NCBI RefSeq assembly: GCF_039649665.1
Contig: NZ_JBDJAW010000006.1
Coordinates: forward strand, 228,955 to 292,954
Length of the DNA stretch: 64,000 bases
Direction: 5' to 3'
From: Microbispora sp. ZYX-F-249
Lineage (GTDB): Bacteria > Actinomycetota > Actinomycetes > Streptosporangiales > Streptosporangiaceae
Position numbers and translations under genes: made by a program. How positions within the stretch are numbered: the stretch's first letter is position 1; the number at the start of each line of letters is the position of its first letter. Shown piece after piece: positions 41,171 through 51,756 of this stretch. The notes beneath the pieces are model-generated. The model had not been told where the DNA came from. It saw nothing but the letters and a program-made list of their open reading frames with translations, and ran no database searches.

Positions 41171-41588
41171 GGCCCTCGCGTTTCACAGATCGGATCGTCA
41201 GAGGCTTCGGAACACTAAGCAGCCGCGACCTTCGGGGCGCTTTCAGAGAGCGGCGACCAGCCAGGCCGCCTAGGCGCAAAGGTCATAGTGAACCGACAAA
41301 GGAGTGTACGACAACCCGGGCCGAATTGCGAAACGACGGCAGGGGTCCCGACACAACCAGATCACAGGGTACCCCCGGCGAAGGCCGGTGGCCAATCCCA
41401 CGCCGGCGGGGATCGCGTGGTGGAGGGGAGACCGCCACACCCGCCCGCCCGGCACCGCCGAAATGCCGGGACGGGGCGGATGTGGCCTCATCACCGCGGG
41501 GGCACGGCCCGAGTGGTGCCGTACGTCGCGACACCGGACATCTACCCGCCCGCGGCTCCCGCGACGGCGGCTCTCAGGTAAAGAACGC
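41171..41588. other. infA leader and intergenic region
   Basis: This 418-base gap holds the probable infA promoter at 41303-41332 and a leader of about 130 bases. The sequence TCATAGTGAACC (41283-41294) is also found in the rplO-secY gap at 45128-45139. The remaining 250 bases towards the DUF1707 gene show no convincing ORF or RNA gene. Confidence 0.5.
41303..41332 (-). promoter_or_regulatory. Candidate infA promoter
   Basis: Minus-strand TTCGCA (41332-41327), 18 bases, then TACACT (41308-41303). An alternative is TTGTCG with CACTAT further downstream. Confidence 0.45.
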
Positions 41589-42038
41589 TCAGGAGTCGCG
41601 CCGCTGGGACTGTCCGCCCGTGCCGGAGATCGTGTTGATGAGAAGGACGACCCCCCAGGGGCCCATCACCCACAGCGGCCACGGATAGACGAAATGGCCT
41701 GAGCCGATGAAGGCGAGGAGCCAGAAGAGCCAGGTCATGGCGCTGACCCCCGCCCACGCGGTCCAAGCGGACCTCAGGCTGCGCGCCTTGTCGTCAGGCC
41801 GGACCGGGCGGGCCCCTTGCGCGGGCTCGACGGCGGCCGGCAGGCGGTGCAGGTCGATGCCGGGCAGGTCGGAGGTGAGCCTGGCCAGTTCCCCGTACGT
41901 ACGGCTCTGGTAGACCTGCTCCAGCCGCTCGTTGAACTCGTCGAGGGTGAGCCTGCCCTCGGCCACGTGCTCGCGCAGCGCCGCGGCGACCCGGTCACGG
42001 TCACCGTCCGAGGCCCGCATCTCCGGCGCTGCCGCCAT
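41589..42038 (-). CDS. DUF1707 two-helix membrane protein
   Basis: A 149-residue protein. The N-terminal DUF1707 domain is complete (MRASDGDRDRVAAALREHVA, GRLTLDEFNERLEQVYQSRT, YGELARLTSDLPG). A short basic linker and a two-helix hairpin follow (WAGVSAMTWLFWLLAFIGSGH and LWVMGPWGVVLLINTISG). DUF1707 is frequent in actinomycetes and of unknown function. Three consecutive ATG codons start the frame; the third is best spaced from GGGAG. It interrupts the usual map-infA adjacency. Confidence 0.87.
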   Translation of the reverse strand: MAAAPEMRASDGDRDRVAAALREHVAEGRLTLDEFNERLEQVYQSRTYGELARLTSDLPGIDLHRLPAAVEPAQGARPVRPDDKARSLRSAWTAWAGVSAMTWLFWLLAFIGSGHFVYPWPLWVMGPWGVVLLINTISGTGGQSQRRDS

Positions 42039-42106
42039 CATCATCTCCCGGCTGTTCGAGCGATATGACCATTATGGTGCAGGCGCCGCCAGGACGGGCG
42101 GAGCCG

Positions 42107-42934
42107 TCAGGACGTCTCCCCCACCTCGGCCCCGGCGCCCCCGAAGCGGGAGGCGCCTCCGTCGAGCGCGGTGAGGACCAGCGGGCCGTTCTCCGTCACC
42201 GCGACGCTGTGCTCGAAGTGGGCGGACGCGCGGCCGTCGAGGGTGACGACCGTCCAGTCGTCGGCCAGCACCTTGGTGCGGTCGGTGCCGAGGTTCACCA
42301 TCGGCTCGACCGCGAAGCACATGCCCACCTCGAAGCGGGGGCCGCGTCCCGGACGGCCGTGGTTGGCCACCCAGGGGTCCATGTGCATCTCGGTGCCGAT
42401 GCCGTGCCCGCCGTACTCCTGGGGGATGCCGTAGCGGCCCTGAGACCGCACGTACTGCTCGATCTGGTGGCCGATGTCGCTCAGGTGCCCGCCGACCCGC
42501 AGGGCCGCGATGCCCCACCACATGGCCTCCTCGGTCACCCGCATGAGCTCGGTCAGCTTGGGGTCCACCTCCCCGATCCCCACGGTGATCGCCGAGTCTC
42601 CGTGCCACCCGTCGAGGATCGCGCCGCAGTCGATGGAGATGATGTCGCCCTCGCGCAGCGCGCGGCGGTCGGTGGGGATGCCGTGGACGACCTCGTCGTT
42701 CACGGAAGCGCAGATCGTGGCGGGGAAGCCCTGGTAACCCTTGAACGACGGGATCGCGCCCTCGCTCCGGATCGCCTCCTCGGCGATGGCGTCGAGGTCG
42801 AGCGGCGTCATCCCGGGCCGGACCGACGTCCGGAGCAACTCCAGCGTCCGGCCGACGACCAGGCCGGCCGCCCGCATCTTCTCCAGTTGCTCCGCGCTCT
42901 TGATCTGAATTCCGTGCCGGTTCTTCTTGAACAC
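42107..42934 (-). CDS. map: Methionine aminopeptidase, type I
   Basis: A 275-residue metalloprotease that removes N-terminal Met. The metal ligands are visible: Asp in SIDCGAILDGWHGDSAITVG (two), His in GGHGIGTEMHMDP and Glu in CFAVEPMVNLG and near the end. The start is a GTG with AGGGGG about nine bases upstream. It follows adk by 87 bases. Confidence 0.96.
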   Translation of the reverse strand: MFKKNRHGIQIKSAEQLEKMRAAGLVVGRTLELLRTSVRPGMTPLDLDAIAEEAIRSEGAIPSFKGYQGFPATICASVNDEVVHGIPTDRRALREGDIISIDCGAILDGWHGDSAITVGIGEVDPKLTELMRVTEEAMWWGIAALRVGGHLSDIGHQIEQYVRSQGRYGIPQEYGGHGIGTEMHMDPWVANHGRPGRGPRFEVGMCFAVEPMVNLGTDRTKVLADDWTVVTLDGRASAHFEHSVAVTENGPLVLTALDGGASRFGGAGAEVGETS

Positions 42935-43021
42935 GTAGTCACACCCCCTGCCGAAATTGTCCCATATAAGCCTGAACGCCACCCCATGGAGTGGAGTGGC
43001 GTTCCCGGCCGCGGTAATGGT

Positions 43022-43675
43022 TCAGTCGGCGAACCGTCGCAGCGCCGACATCGCCCGCTGGGTGATCTCCTCGACCGGCCCGGTCGCGTCGACCCCCTGC
43101 AGGATGCCCTCGTCGGCGTAGAACGAGATGAGCGGCGACGTCTGCTCCTGGTAGACCTCCAGGCGCCGCCTGATGGTCTCCTCGCGATCGTCGTCCCGCT
43201 GGAAGAGCTCCCCGCCGCAGGCGTCGCAGACGCCCTCCACCGCGGGCGGGTCGAACAGCACATGCCACACCTTGCCGCAGGAACGGCACGTACGCCGCCC
43301 CGCGAGCCGGCGTACGACCTCGTCGTCCTCGACGACCAGGTTGAGGACCACGTCGAGCCCCGTGCCGAACTCGGCCAGCATCTTCTTGAGGACCTCGGCC
43401 TGGGGCACGTTGCGGGGAAAGCCGTCCAGGAGGAAGCCCTCCTGCGCGTCGTCCTCCGACAACCGGTCGCGGACCATGGCCACGGTCACCTCGTCGGGGA
43501 CGAGATCACCGCGGTCCATGTACTCCTTGGCAAGTTTGCCGAGCTCCGTACCGCCGGACACGTTGGCACGGAAGATGTCGCCCGTCGAGATTTTCGGGAT
43601 CGACAGGTGCGATGCGATGAACTGGGCCTGCGTCCCCTTACCCGCTCCGGGGGGCCCAACCAGGACGACGCGCAC
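43022..43675 (-). CDS. adk: Adenylate kinase
   Basis: A 217-residue kinase that interconverts AMP, ADP and ATP. The P-loop is [15 protein letters not shown]. The LID domain is the long form with four Cys ([10 protein letters not shown], then VCDACGGEL), so it probably binds zinc structurally. It starts at a GTG overlapping the secY stop by one base (TAGTG), giving translational coupling to secY. Confidence 0.97.
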   Translation of the reverse strand: MRVVLVGPPGAGKGTQAQFIASHLSIPKISTGDIFRANVSGGTELGKLAKEYMDRGDLVPDEVTVAMVRDRLSEDDAQEGFLLDGFPRNVPQAEVLKKMLAEFGTGLDVVLNLVVEDDEVVRRLAGRRTCRSCGKVWHVLFDPPAVEGVCDACGGELFQRDDDREETIRRRLEVYQEQTSPLISFYADEGILQGVDATGPVEEITQRAMSALRRFAD

Positions 43676-44982
43676 TATCTCAGGAAGCCCTCGTAGTTGC
43701 GCTGCTGAAGCTGGCTCTCGATCTGCTTGACCGTGTCCAGACCAACACCAACCATGATCAGAATGCTGGTCCCTCCGAACGGGAAGTTCTGGCTCGCCCC
43801 GACCGCCCCAAGCGCGATGATCGGGATCAGCGAGATGAAGCCCAGATACGGAGCGCCTGTGGCCGTGAGCCTGTTGAGCACGTAGCTCAGGTACTCAGCG
43901 GTCGGCCGGCCCGGGCGGATGCCCGGAATGAACCCACCGTACTTCTTCATGTTGTCGGCCACTTCAGGGGGGTTGAAAGTGATGGACACATAGAAGTACG
44001 TGAAGAAGACGATCATCGCGAAGAACACGGCCATGTAGACCGCGCTGTCGCCCTGAACCAGGTTCCGCGCCAGCCAGTCGATCACCACGTTGGGCTTCTG
44101 GCTGTTGCCGAACAGCGTCACCAGGAGCTGGGGCAGGTACAGCAGCGACGAGGCGAAGATGACCGGGATGATGCCCGCCTGGTTCACCTTGAGCGGGATG
44201 TAGGTCGAGGTGCCGCCGTACATCCGGCGGCCGACCATCCGCTTGGCGTACTGCACCGGGATGCGGCGCTGCGCCTGCTCGATGAAGACGACGACGCCGA
44301 TCATCACGATTCCGACGATCATGACGATGACGAACTTGAACGGGCTCTGCCGGAAGATGTTCACCAGCTCGGACGGGAACACCGCGATGACCTGGGTGAA
44401 GATCAGGATCGACATGCCGTTGCCGACGCCGCGGTCGGTGACGAGCTCGCCCAGCCACATGATCACAGCCGTACCCGCGGTCATCGTGATGACCATGGTC
44501 ACCAGGGGGAAGACCTCCTGGCTCAGCAGGATCTGCTCGTTACAGTTGGGGAACAGCTGGCCGCTGCGCGCCAGTGCGACGAACGCCGTCGACTGCAGCA
44601 CCGCCAGTCCGATGGTCAGATAACGTGTGTACTGCGTGATCTTCGCCGTCCCCGACTGGCCCTCCTTCTTGAGGGCTTCCAGCCTGGGGATCACCACCGT
44701 CAGCAGCTGCAGGATGATGCTCGCGGTGATGTACGGCATGATGCCGAGTGCGAACACTGAAAGTTTCAACAGGGCGCCGCCGCTGAACAGCTGCACCATC
44801 CCGTAGATGTTGCCGGAGTCGCCCGCCTGGGCCTGCTCCAGACACAGGGCCACGTTCTGGGCGTTGACGCCCGGCGTGGGAAGCACCGAGCCAAGCCGGA
44901 ACAGCACGATGATGCCCAGTGTGAAGAGCAGCTTATTGCGCAGGTCCGGCGTACGGAACGCCCGGGTAATCGCGGTCAGCAC
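43675..44982 (-). CDS. secY: Protein translocase subunit SecY
   Basis: A 435-residue channel subunit of the Sec translocon with ten transmembrane helices. The first begins [46 protein letters not shown]-like [18 protein letters not shown] and the cytoplasmic loop [20 protein letters not shown] are conserved. The GTG has AGGAGGG four bases upstream. It opens the secY-adk-map unit, separated from rplO by a hairpin. Confidence 0.97.
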   Translation of the reverse strand: MLTAITRAFRTPDLRNKLLFTLGIIVLFRLGSVLPTPGVNAQNVALCLEQAQAGDSGNIYGMVQLFSGGALLKLSVFALGIMPYITASIILQLLTVVIPRLEALKKEGQSGTAKITQYTRYLTIGLAVLQSTAFVALARSGQLFPNCNEQILLSQEVFPLVTMVITMTAGTAVIMWLGELVTDRGVGNGMSILIFTQVIAVFPSELVNIFRQSPFKFVIVMIVGIVMIGVVVFIEQAQRRIPVQYAKRMVGRRMYGGTSTYIPLKVNQAGIIPVIFASSLLYLPQLLVTLFGNSQKPNVVIDWLARNLVQGDSAVYMAVFFAMIVFFTYFYVSITFNPPEVADNMKKYGGFIPGIRPGRPTAEYLSYVLNRLTATGAPYLGFISLIPIIALGAVGASQNFPFGGTSILIMVGVGLDTVKQIESQLQQRNYEGFLR

Positions 44983-45116
44983 GGTCCCTCCTGCGCGCCA
45001 GTGACGCGGTAACGGTCGGCGATGGCCCGCAAGGCGTCCATCGACATGTCTTCCTGCCAGAGTGCTTGGTCGGGCACGGATGGAGCCCCGTGCCAGGCGA
45101 ACTCTAACGCACTACG

Positions 45117-45147
45117 GGCGCGGAGGCTCATAGTGAACCTCCGCGCC
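45117..45147 (-). terminator. spc operon hairpin between rplO and secY
   Basis: A perfect 10-base stem, GGCGCGGAGG pairing with CCTCCGCGCC around an 11-base loop, 16 bases after the rplO stop. It has no T-run. It separates the ribosomal part of the spc operon from secY, where lower expression is expected. Confidence 0.65.
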
Positions 45148-45163
45148 TCGTGCAGCGTCATGC

Positions 45164-45619
45164 CTACAGCTCGGAAACCGAGCCACCGGCCGCGGCGATC
45201 TTCTCCTTCGCGCTGGCGGAGAAGGCGTGCGCCTGCACGTTCACCGCCACGGAGATCTCGCCGGTGCCCAGCACCTTAACGGGCTGGTTCTTGCGGACCG
45301 CACCCTTGGCCACCAGGTCGTCGAGCGTGACGTCGCCGCCCTGGGGGAACAGCTCCCCGAGCCTGTCCAGGTTGACGACCTGGTAGGTCGTCTTGAACAG
45401 GGCGTTGGAGAAGCCCTTCAGCTTCGGCAGCCGCCGCTGGAGCGGAACCTGGCCGCCTTCAAAGCCCGGCATGACTGCCGTACGGGCCCGGGTGCCCTTG
45501 GTGCCACGGCCGGCCGTCTTGCCCTTGGAGCCCTCGCCACGGCCCTTGCGGGTCTTGGCCTTGTTGGAGCCGGGGGCCGGACGGAGGTCGTGGATCTTGA
45601 GCGGAGCGTTCTCGGTCAT
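45164..45619 (-). CDS. rplO: 50S ribosomal protein L15
   Basis: A 151-residue protein. The Gly-rich N-terminus ([41 protein letters not shown]) threads into the 50S, and the C-terminal domain ends [19 protein letters not shown]. It follows rpmD by two bases. Confidence 0.98.
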   Translation of the reverse strand: MTENAPLKIHDLRPAPGSNKAKTRKGRGEGSKGKTAGRGTKGTRARTAVMPGFEGGQVPLQRRLPKLKGFSNALFKTTYQVVNLDRLGELFPQGGDVTLDDLVAKGAVRKNQPVKVLGTGEISVAVNVQAHAFSASAKEKIAAAGGSVSEL

Positions 45620-45621
45620 GA

Positions 45622-45804
45622 CTAGTCGACCTCCTCAACCTCGACGAGGTGCGACACCTTGGCGACCATCCCCCGGATCTCGGGACGGTCCTCCTTGACG
45701 ACCACGTCGCCGATTCGCTTCAGGCCCAGCGAACGCAGCGAGTCACGCTGGTTCTGCTGGCCGCCGATCTTGGACCGGGTCTGGGTGATCTTCAGGCGAG
45801 CCAT
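45622..45804 (-). CDS. rpmD: 50S ribosomal protein L30
   Basis: A 60-residue protein, [20 protein letters not shown], then [20 protein letters not shown] and [14 protein letters not shown]. It is of normal length and lies two bases from both rpsE and rplO. Confidence 0.97.
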   Translation of the reverse strand: MARLKITQTRSKIGGQQNQRDSLRSLGLKRIGDVVVKEDRPEIRGMVAKVSHLVEVEEVD

Positions 45805-45806
45805 TG

Positions 45807-46439
45807 CTAGCTCACCGCCTTCGCGGCGGCCGCGGCCTCGGCCAGGCCCTCGGCGCGAGCCTTCAGCATGGCCTTGGGAGCGACGTCCTCGATCGGCAGG
45901 CCACGCCGGGCGGCGATCTCCTCGGGCCGGCTGAGGCCCTTCAGAGCCGCCACGGTGGCGTGCACGATGTTGATCGGGTTGTCCGAGCCGAGCGACTTGG
46001 ACAGCACGTCGTGGATCCCGGCGCACTCCAGGACCGCGCGGACCGGGCCACCCGCGATGACGCCCGTACCGGGCGAGGCCGGACGCAGGAGGACGACGCC
46101 GGCGGCGTCCTCACCCTGCACCGGGTGCGGGATGGTGCCCTGGATGCGCGGGACCTTGAAGAAGTGCTTCTTGGCCTCCTCGACGCCCTTGGCGATCGCC
46201 GCGGGCACCTCCTTGGCCTTGCCGTAGCCGACCCCGACGAGGCCGTTGCCGTCGCCGACGATGACCAGCGCGGTGAAGCTGAAGCGCCGGCCGCCCTGGA
46301 CGACCTTGGCCACTCGGTTGATCTTTACGACGCGCTCGATGTACGAGACGCCCTTGTCTGCGGCGCCACCGCGGCGGTCATCACGACGGTCACGCCGCTC
46401 GCCACCGCCGCCGGCACCGCGACGCGGAGCTGCAGCCAT
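45807..46439 (-). CDS. rpsE: 30S ribosomal protein S5
   Basis: A 210-residue protein. A Gly/Arg-rich N-terminal extension precedes the double-stranded-RNA-binding fold ([40 protein letters not shown]), and [19 protein letters not shown] follows. The ATG at 46439 is the start of the conserved protein; the frame remains open upstream but that part has no family match. Confidence 0.97.
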   Translation of the reverse strand: MAAAPRRGAGGGGERRDRRDDRRGGAADKGVSYIERVVKINRVAKVVQGGRRFSFTALVIVGDGNGLVGVGYGKAKEVPAAIAKGVEEAKKHFFKVPRIQGTIPHPVQGEDAAGVVLLRPASPGTGVIAGGPVRAVLECAGIHDVLSKSLGSDNPINIVHATVAALKGLSRPEEIAARRGLPIEDVAPKAMLKARAEGLAEAAAAAKAVS

Positions 46440-46503
46440 CAGTGGTTCCTCTTCTCGTTGCTCTTGGGACGGGTCATGAGGCGCGACCCTCGGACCGGAG
46501 CCA

Positions 46504-46887
46504 TCAGAACTCCAGCCCGCCTTCACGGGCGCTGTCCGCGAGAGCGGCGATCCGCCCCGCGTAGCGGTTACCACCGCGGTCGAACACGACAGCGGTGATC
46601 CCGGCGGTCTTGGCCCGCTGAGCGAGAAGCTCGCCGACCTTCTTCGCCTTCTCGGTCTTGTCACCCTCGGCGCCGCGCAGGGAGGCGTCCATGGTGGAGG
46701 CGCTCACCAGCGTGTGGCCCTGGGTGTCGTCGACGATCTGCACGAACAGGTGACGCGTGGACCGGTTGACGACCAGACGCGGACGCTCGGCCGTGCCGAA
46801 CACGTTCTTGCGGACGCGGTTGTGCCGGCGGGCCCGGGAGACCGTGCGGGCGGCCGTGTGCTTGCCGAACGCAGTCTTTCCAGCCAT
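46504..46887 (-). CDS. rplR: 50S ribosomal protein L18
   Basis: A 127-residue 5S rRNA-binding protein: [42 protein letters not shown] and the end [20 protein letters not shown]. It lies two bases after rplF and 64 bases before rpsE. Confidence 0.97.
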   Translation of the reverse strand: MAGKTAFGKHTAARTVSRARRHNRVRKNVFGTAERPRLVVNRSTRHLFVQIVDDTQGHTLVSASTMDASLRGAEGDKTEKAKKVGELLAQRAKTAGITAVVFDRGGNRYAGRIAALADSAREGGLEF

Positions 46888-46889
46888 GG

Positions 46890-47432
46890 CTACTTACCAG
46901 CCTTTCCGACCTTGCGGCGGACAACCTCGCCCTGGTAGCGCACGCCCTTGCCCTTGTACGGGTCCGGCTTGCGCAGCTTCCTGATGTTCGCGGCGACCTC
47001 GCCGACCTTCTGCTTGTCGATGCCGTCCACGTGGAACAGGGTCGGCTTCTCGACGCGGAAGGAGACGCCGTCGGGCGCGTCGACGATCACCGGGTGGCTG
47101 AAGCCAAGCGAGAACTCCAGCTGCGTCGGGCCCTTGGCCGCGACGCGGTAACCGACGCCGACGATCTCCAGCGTCTTCGTGTAGCCCTGCGTGACACCCG
47201 CCACCATGTTGGCGATGAGCGTGCGCGACAGGCCGTGCAGCGCACGAACCCGGTTCTCGTCGTTCGGGCGGGTGACGGCGATGGTGCCGTCCTCGCCACG
47301 CGAGACCTCGATGGGCTCGGCGACCGTGTGAGTGAGCGTGCCCTTGGGCCCCTTGACCTGGACTTCCCGGCCGTCGATCGTGATGTCGACACCCGCCGGT
47401 ACGGGGATGGGCAGCCGTCCGATTCGCGACAT
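46890..47432 (-). CDS. rplF: 50S ribosomal protein L6
   Basis: A 180-residue protein of two related domains: [37 protein letters not shown], then [20 protein letters not shown] and the C-terminal [20 protein letters not shown]. Normal length; 18 bases after rpsH. Confidence 0.98.
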   Translation of the reverse strand: MSRIGRLPIPVPAGVDITIDGREVQVKGPKGTLTHTVAEPIEVSRGEDGTIAVTRPNDENRVRALHGLSRTLIANMVAGVTQGYTKTLEIVGVGYRVAAKGPTQLEFSLGFSHPVIVDAPDGVSFRVEKPTLFHVDGIDKQKVGEVAANIRKLRKPDPYKGKGVRYQGEVVRRKVGKAGK

Positions 47433-47450
47433 GCTGAGTTCCTCCCCTCG

Positions 47451-47849
47451 TTACCAGACGTAGGCGAGGACTTCCCCGCCCACTCCACGCTTGGTCGCCT
47501 GCCGGTCCGTCATGAGACCGCCGGACGTCGAGATGATCGCGACGCCCAGACCGCCCAGAACGCGGGGCAGGTTGTCCTTCTTTGCATAGACCCGCAGACC
47601 GGGCTTCGACACCCGGCGCAGGCCCGCGATGGAGCGCTCGCGGCTGGGGCCGAACTTCAGCTCCATCACGAGGTTCTTGCCAACCTTCGCGTCCTCGACG
47701 CTCCAGCCCTGGATGTAGCCCTCCTGCTGGAGGATCTCCGCGATGTGCGCCTTGATCTTCGAGTAAGGCATGCTCACGGTGTCGTGATAGGCCGAGTTCG
47801 CGTTACGCAGACGCGTCAGCATGTCTGCGATCGGGTCGGTCATCGTCAT
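47451..47849 (-). CDS. rpsH: 30S ribosomal protein S8
   Basis: A 132-residue 16S rRNA-binding protein: [39 protein letters not shown] and the end [20 protein letters not shown]8 is the translational repressor of the spc operon in E. coli; whether it is here is not visible. Confidence 0.98.
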   Translation of the reverse strand: MTMTDPIADMLTRLRNANSAYHDTVSMPYSKIKAHIAEILQQEGYIQGWSVEDAKVGKNLVMELKFGPSRERSIAGLRRVSKPGLRVYAKKDNLPRVLGGLGVAIISTSGGLMTDRQATKRGVGGEVLAYVW

Positions 47850-47959
47850 GGCCGGTGGCCTTCCTCACCGCGGTTTCCCCGATGGGACCTTCGGTGTGGT
47901 CGTGGGCGCTGTGGTCAGCGCCCGGTTGATATGACTTCTTTGCGGCTGGCCCGCGGGGC

Positions 47960-48145
47960 TTACCAGCTCGACTTGGTGATGCCGGGCAGCTCGCCCCGGT
48001 GCGCCATCTCGCGGAAGCACACGCGGCACAGCCCGAACTTGCGGTAGACAGCGCGGGGACGGCCGCAGCGGGAGCAACGAGTGTACGCCCGGACCTCGAA
48101 CTTCTGCTTGCGCGCTGCCTTGACCTTCAGCGACGTCTTCGCCAT
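47960..48145 (-). CDS. rpsN: 30S ribosomal protein S14, zinc-binding type
   Basis: A 61-residue short S14 with CxxC-x12-CxxC ([20 protein letters not shown], then [15 protein letters not shown]), the zinc-containing C+ form. Many actinomycetes carry a second zinc-free rpsN elsewhere under Zur control. It follows rplE by two bases; a 110-base gap separates it from rpsH. Confidence 0.97.
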   Translation of the reverse strand: MAKTSLKVKAARKQKFEVRAYTRCSRCGRPRAVYRKFGLCRVCFREMAHRGELPGITKSSW

Positions 48146-48147
48146 GA

Positions 48148-48717
48148 TCAGGCCTCCTTGAAGGGGAAACCGAGGAGCTTCAGCAGCGCCCGGCCCTGCT
48201 CGTCGTTCTTCGCGGTGGTCACGACCGTGATGTCCATGCCCCGCTGCCGGTCGACCTTGTCCTGGTCCACCTCGTGGAACATGACCTGCTCGGTGAGGCC
48301 GAAGGTGTAGTTGCCGTTGCCGTCGAACTGCTTCGGCGACAGGCCGCGGAAGTCCCGGATACGCGGCAGCGCCAGGGACAGCAGGCGGTCGAGGAACTCC
48401 CACATGCGGTCGCCGCGCAGCGTCACGTGCGCGCCGATCGGCATGCCCTCGCGCAGCTTGAACTGCGCGATGGACTTGCGGGCGCGGGCGACGGCCGGCT
48501 TCTGGCCGGTGATGGCGGTGAGGTCGCGCACGGCGCCCTCGATGAGCTTCGAGTCGCGAGCGGCCTCGCCGACGCCCATGTTCACCTTGATCTTGGTGAT
48601 CGTGGGCACCTGCATGATGTTCTCGATGCCGAACTCCTCGCGCAGCTTCGCGATGATCTCCTCGCGGTAGCGCTGCTTGAGGCGCGGAACGGTCCGCTCT
48701 TCAGTGGTCGCGGTCAT
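48148..48717 (-). CDS. rplE: 50S ribosomal protein L5
   Basis: A 189-residue 5S rRNA-binding protein: [38 protein letters not shown] and the end [20 protein letters not shown]. Its ATG overlaps the rplX stop by one base (TGATG). Confidence 0.98.
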   Translation of the reverse strand: MTATTEERTVPRLKQRYREEIIAKLREEFGIENIMQVPTITKIKVNMGVGEAARDSKLIEGAVRDLTAITGQKPAVARARKSIAQFKLREGMPIGAHVTLRGDRMWEFLDRLLSLALPRIRDFRGLSPKQFDGNGNYTFGLTEQVMFHEVDQDKVDRQRGMDITVVTTAKNDEQGRALLKLLGFPFKEA

Positions 48718-49025
48718 CAGTTGTCCTCACCCGTCGCCTCGGCGTCGCCCTTCGCGGCGGCCTTCTTCTCGGGCTTCTTCTCGTCATCCTTGAGCTTCTT
48801 GACGTTGCTCACGTGGATGGGAGCCTCCATGGTCTGCACGCCGCCTTCCTTGGCGCCGCGCGGTCCCTGGTTGGTGACCTTGGAGTGCTTCTTGATCATG
48901 TTGACGCCCTCGACCACCACGCGCTCCTCGCGCGGGTAGGCGGCGATGATCCGGCCCTTGGCGCCCTTGTCCTTGCCGGCGATGACCTGGACGAGGTCGC
49001 CCTTCTTCACGTGCAGCTTCGGCAT
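48717..49025 (-). CDS. rplX: 50S ribosomal protein L24
   Basis: A 102-residue KOW-domain assembly initiator: [41 protein letters not shown] Lys/Glu-rich C-terminal tail follows. The ATG at 49025 overlaps the rplN stop by one base; a GTG one codon earlier is in frame but less likely. Confidence 0.97.
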   Translation of the reverse strand: MPKLHVKKGDLVQVIAGKDKGAKGRIIAAYPREERVVVEGVNMIKKHSKVTNQGPRGAKEGGVQTMEAPIHVSNVKKLKDDEKKPEKKAAAKGDAEATGEDN

Positions 49026-49393
49026 CACAGCACCTCCGGCGCGAGCGAGATGATGCGCATGAACTTCTTGTCGCGCAGTTCACGGCCGACCGGGCCGAAG
49101 ATGCGGGTGCCCCGGGGGTCACCGCTGTCCTTGATGATGACCGCGGCGTTCTCGTCGAAGCGGATGTAGGAGCCGTCGGGGCGGCGGCGCTCCTTCACGG
49201 TGCGCACCACGACAGCCTTGACAACGTCGCCTTTCTTAACGCCCCCGCCGGGAATGGCGTCCTTCACCGTGCCCACGATGATGTCGCCGATTCCCGCGTA
49301 GCGCCGACCCGAGCCGCCGAGCACGCGGATGCAAAGGATTTCCTTCGCACCCGTGTTGTCGGCGACCTTGAGCCGCGACTCCTGCTGGATCAC
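49025..49393 (-). CDS. rplN: 50S ribosomal protein L14
   Basis: A 122-residue protein: [40 protein letters not shown], end [19 protein letters not shown]. It opens the spc operon, with a 190-base gap and a hairpin separating it from rpsQ of the S10 operon. Confidence 0.98.
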   Translation of the reverse strand: MIQQESRLKVADNTGAKEILCIRVLGGSGRRYAGIGDIIVGTVKDAIPGGGVKKGDVVKAVVVRTVKERRRPDGSYIRFDENAAVIIKDSGDPRGTRIFGPVGRELRDKKFMRIISLAPEVL

Positions 49394-49537
49394 GTCTACT
49401 CCTGTGTGTCGTGCCGGTTCTCACCCTCGTGGTGAGCCTGGCCGAACTGATGTGGTCTTTTTCCCTCGGCGACAGCCGTACGACCGCCACCGCTGGCGGA
49501 CGGGGCCGACAGCCGGCCCCGCCCCTTGGACACCGTA

Positions 49538-49564
49538 GTGGGGGGCGGGTCTCCCACCCCCCAC
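49538..49564 (-). terminator. S10 operon terminator
   Basis: GTGGGGGG (49538-49545) pairs with CCCCCCAC (49557-49564); an inner GGG-TCT-CCC closes the loop. It begins 19 bases after the rpsQ stop and divides the S10 and spc operons. Confidence 0.65.
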
Positions 49565-49583
49565 GAGGCGCGTCTATGTGAGG

Positions 49584-49871
49584 TTACTTGGCCTTCTCGA
49601 GGATCTCGACGACTCGCCACCGCTTGGTGGCCGACAGCGGCCGGGTCTCCATCAGGAGGACGCGGTCGCCGACGCCGCAGGAGTTCTGCTCGTCGTGGGC
49701 CTTGTACTTCGTCGTACGGCGGATGACCTTGCCGTACAGCGGGTGCTTGACGCGGTCCTCGACGGCGACGACGACGGTCTTGTCCATCTTGTCGCTGACG
49801 ACCAGGCCCTCACGGGTCTTGCGGTAGTTCCGCTGCGTCTCGGTGGTCGGGGTCTCGGTTGCTTCAGACAT
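49584..49871 (-). CDS. rpsQ: 30S ribosomal protein S17
   Basis: A 95-residue OB-fold protein: [61 protein letters not shown] short Thr-rich N-terminal extension is typical of actinobacteria. Its start overlaps the rpmC 3' end by eight bases. Confidence 0.97.
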   Translation of the reverse strand: MSEATETPTTETQRNYRKTREGLVVSDKMDKTVVVAVEDRVKHPLYGKVIRRTTKYKAHDEQNSCGVGDRVLLMETRPLSATKRWRVVEILEKAK

Positions 49872-50100
49872 CGCTCGGCTCCTTCTCGACCGTGACGATC
49901 CCGAGCTCGCGCTCGCGCATCACGGTGTAGATGCGGGCGATCTCGCGGCGGACGGCGCGCAGCCGCCCGTGGCTCTCCAGCTGCCCGGTCGCCGCCTGGA
50001 AGCGGAGGTTGAACAGCTCCTCCTTGGCTTCCTTCAGCTTCTGGACCAGGACCTCCTGGTCCTCGACTCGCAGCTCCGCGGCGGTCAGACCCTTAGCCAT
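49864..50100 (-). CDS. rpmC: 50S ribosomal protein L29
   Basis: A 78-residue helical hairpin near the polypeptide exit: [60 protein letters not shown]. The ATG at 50100 overlaps the rplP stop by one base (TGATG). Confidence 0.97.
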   Translation of the reverse strand: MAKGLTAAELRVEDQEVLVQKLKEAKEELFNLRFQAATGQLESHGRLRAVRREIARIYTVMRERELGIVTVEKEPSDV

Positions 50101-50519
50101 CACGCCTCACCCACTTCACGCTTGACGAAACGGCACTTCATGGGGAGCTTGTGCATCGCGCGCCGCATGGCCTCGCGGGCCACGGGCTCGGCGACACCGG
50201 ACAGCTCGAACATGACACGGCCGGGCTTGACATTGGCGATCCACCACTCCGGAGAGCCCTTACCGGAACCCATGCGGGTCTCGGCCGGCTTCTTCGTCAG
50301 GGGACGGTCCGGGAAGATGTTGATCCACACCTTGCCGCCACGGCGGATGTGCCGGGTCATGGCGATACGTGCGGCCTCGATCTGGCGGTTGGTCACGTAG
50401 GAGTGCTCAAGCGCCTGAATGCCGAACTCGCCGAAGACGACCCGGGTGCCGCCCTTGGCGGCGCCGCTGCGGTCGGGCCGGTGCTGCTTGCGGTGCTTGA
50501 CCCTGCGCGGGATCAGCAT
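50100..50519 (-). CDS. rplP: 50S ribosomal protein L16
   Basis: A 139-residue protein at the A-site side of the 50[61 protein letters not shown]. It lies two bases after rpsC and one-base overlap couples it to rpmC. Confidence 0.98.
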   Translation of the reverse strand: MLIPRRVKHRKQHRPDRSGAAKGGTRVVFGEFGIQALEHSYVTNRQIEAARIAMTRHIRRGGKVWINIFPDRPLTKKPAETRMGSGKGSPEWWIANVKPGRVMFELSGVAEPVAREAMRRAMHKLPMKCRFVKREVGEA

Positions 50520-50521
50520 GG

Positions 50522-51370
50522 TCAGCTCCCTTCAGCACCCGGCTGCTCCGCCGGGCCGCTCTCGGGGGCGGCCTGCGCGGCCGCCTCGGTCCTGGGTGCA
50601 CGGTCGGTACGGCCGGCACCGCCGCGACGCGGACGGTCGCCGCCACCGCGACGCGGACGCTCGCCCGCACCACCGCGACGGTCGTCACGCTCACGACGCT
50701 GGCTCGCGCGGGCACCGGCCGCGGCCGCCTCCCGCTCGGAGCGGCTGGTCGGGGCCTCGCCCTTGTAGATCCACACCTTCACGCCGATGCGGCCGAAGGT
50801 GGTGCGGGCCTCGTAGAAGCCGAAGTCCACGTCGGCCCGGAGCGTGTGCAGGGGCACGCGGCCCTCGCGGTAGAACTCCGAGCGGGACATCTCGGCGCCG
50901 CCGAGACGGCCGGAGCACTGGACACGGATGCCCTTGGCCCCGCTCTTCATGGCGGACTGCATGGCCTTGCGCATGGCCCGGCGGAACGAGACGCGGCTGG
51001 ACAGCTGCTCGGCCACGCCCTGCGCGACGAGCTGCGCGTCGATCTCGGGGTTCTTCACCTCGAGGATGTTCAGCTGGACCTGCTTCTTGGTCAGCTTCTC
51101 CAGGTCGCCGCGGATGCGGTCGGCCTCGGCGCCGCGACGGCCGATGACGATGCCCGGCCGGGCGGTGTGGATGTCGACCTGGACGCGGTCGGTCGTACGC
51201 TCGATCTCGACCTTGGAGATGCCGGCCCGCTCCATGCCCTTCTGCAGCATGCGACGGATCGCCACGTCCTCGGCGACGTACGACTTGTACAGCTTGTCGG
51301 CGTACCACCGGCTCTTGAAGTCGGTCGTGATGCCGAGGCGGAACCCGTGCGGGTTAACCTTCTGGCCCAC
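50522..51370 (-). CDS. rpsC: 30S ribosomal protein S3
   Basis: A 282-residue protein. The KH domain ([21 protein letters not shown]) and the C-terminal domain ([20 protein letters not shown]) are normal. Residues after about 220 form an Arg/Gly-rich disordered tail with repeated RPRRGGG blocks followed by an Ala/Glu/Pro end, much longer than the family norm. The GTG overlaps the rplV stop by one base (TAGTG). Confidence 0.97.
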   Translation of the reverse strand: MGQKVNPHGFRLGITTDFKSRWYADKLYKSYVAEDVAIRRMLQKGMERAGISKVEIERTTDRVQVDIHTARPGIVIGRRGAEADRIRGDLEKLTKKQVQLNILEVKNPEIDAQLVAQGVAEQLSSRVSFRRAMRKAMQSAMKSGAKGIRVQCSGRLGGAEMSRSEFYREGRVPLHTLRADVDFGFYEARTTFGRIGVKVWIYKGEAPTSRSEREAAAAGARASQRRERDDRRGGAGERPRRGGGDRPRRGGAGRTDRAPRTEAAAQAAPESGPAEQPGAEGS

Positions 51371-51723
51371 TAGCGGGTCCTTCCCTTCGGCTCGCGGGAC
51401 TCCACGATCACGGTGATGTGGCTCGTCCGCTTGTTGATCCGATAGGCACGACCCTGGGCACGCGGGCGGAAGCGCTTGAGCGTCGGGCCCTCGTCGACCC
51501 ACGCCCGGCTCACGAAGAGCGTGTCCCGGTCGAGCTTGAAGTTGTGCTCAGCGTTCGCGATCGCGCTCGAGAGCACCTTGTAAACGGTCTCGCTCGCCGC
51601 CTGGGGAGCGAACTGCAGCACGGCCTGCGCCTCCGAAGCGGGCAGCCCGCGAATGAGGTCCACCACACGGCGGGCCTTCCGGGGCGTGTGGCGCGCGTAC
51701 CGCGCCTGTGCCCTGGCTTCCAT
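51370..51723 (-). CDS. rplV: 50S ribosomal protein L22
   Basis: A 117-residue protein lining the exit tunnel: [20 protein letters not shown], and the tunnel loop [20 protein letters not shown]. Normal length; coupled to rpsC by one-base overlap. Confidence 0.98.
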   Translation of the reverse strand: MEARAQARYARHTPRKARRVVDLIRGLPASEAQAVLQFAPQAASETVYKVLSSAIANAEHNFKLDRDTLFVSRAWVDEGPTLKRFRPRAQGRAYRINKRTSHITVIVESREPKGRTR

Positions 51724-51756
51724 CGCTTTCTCCTCTAACTGCTTGCTTGAAGGCGC

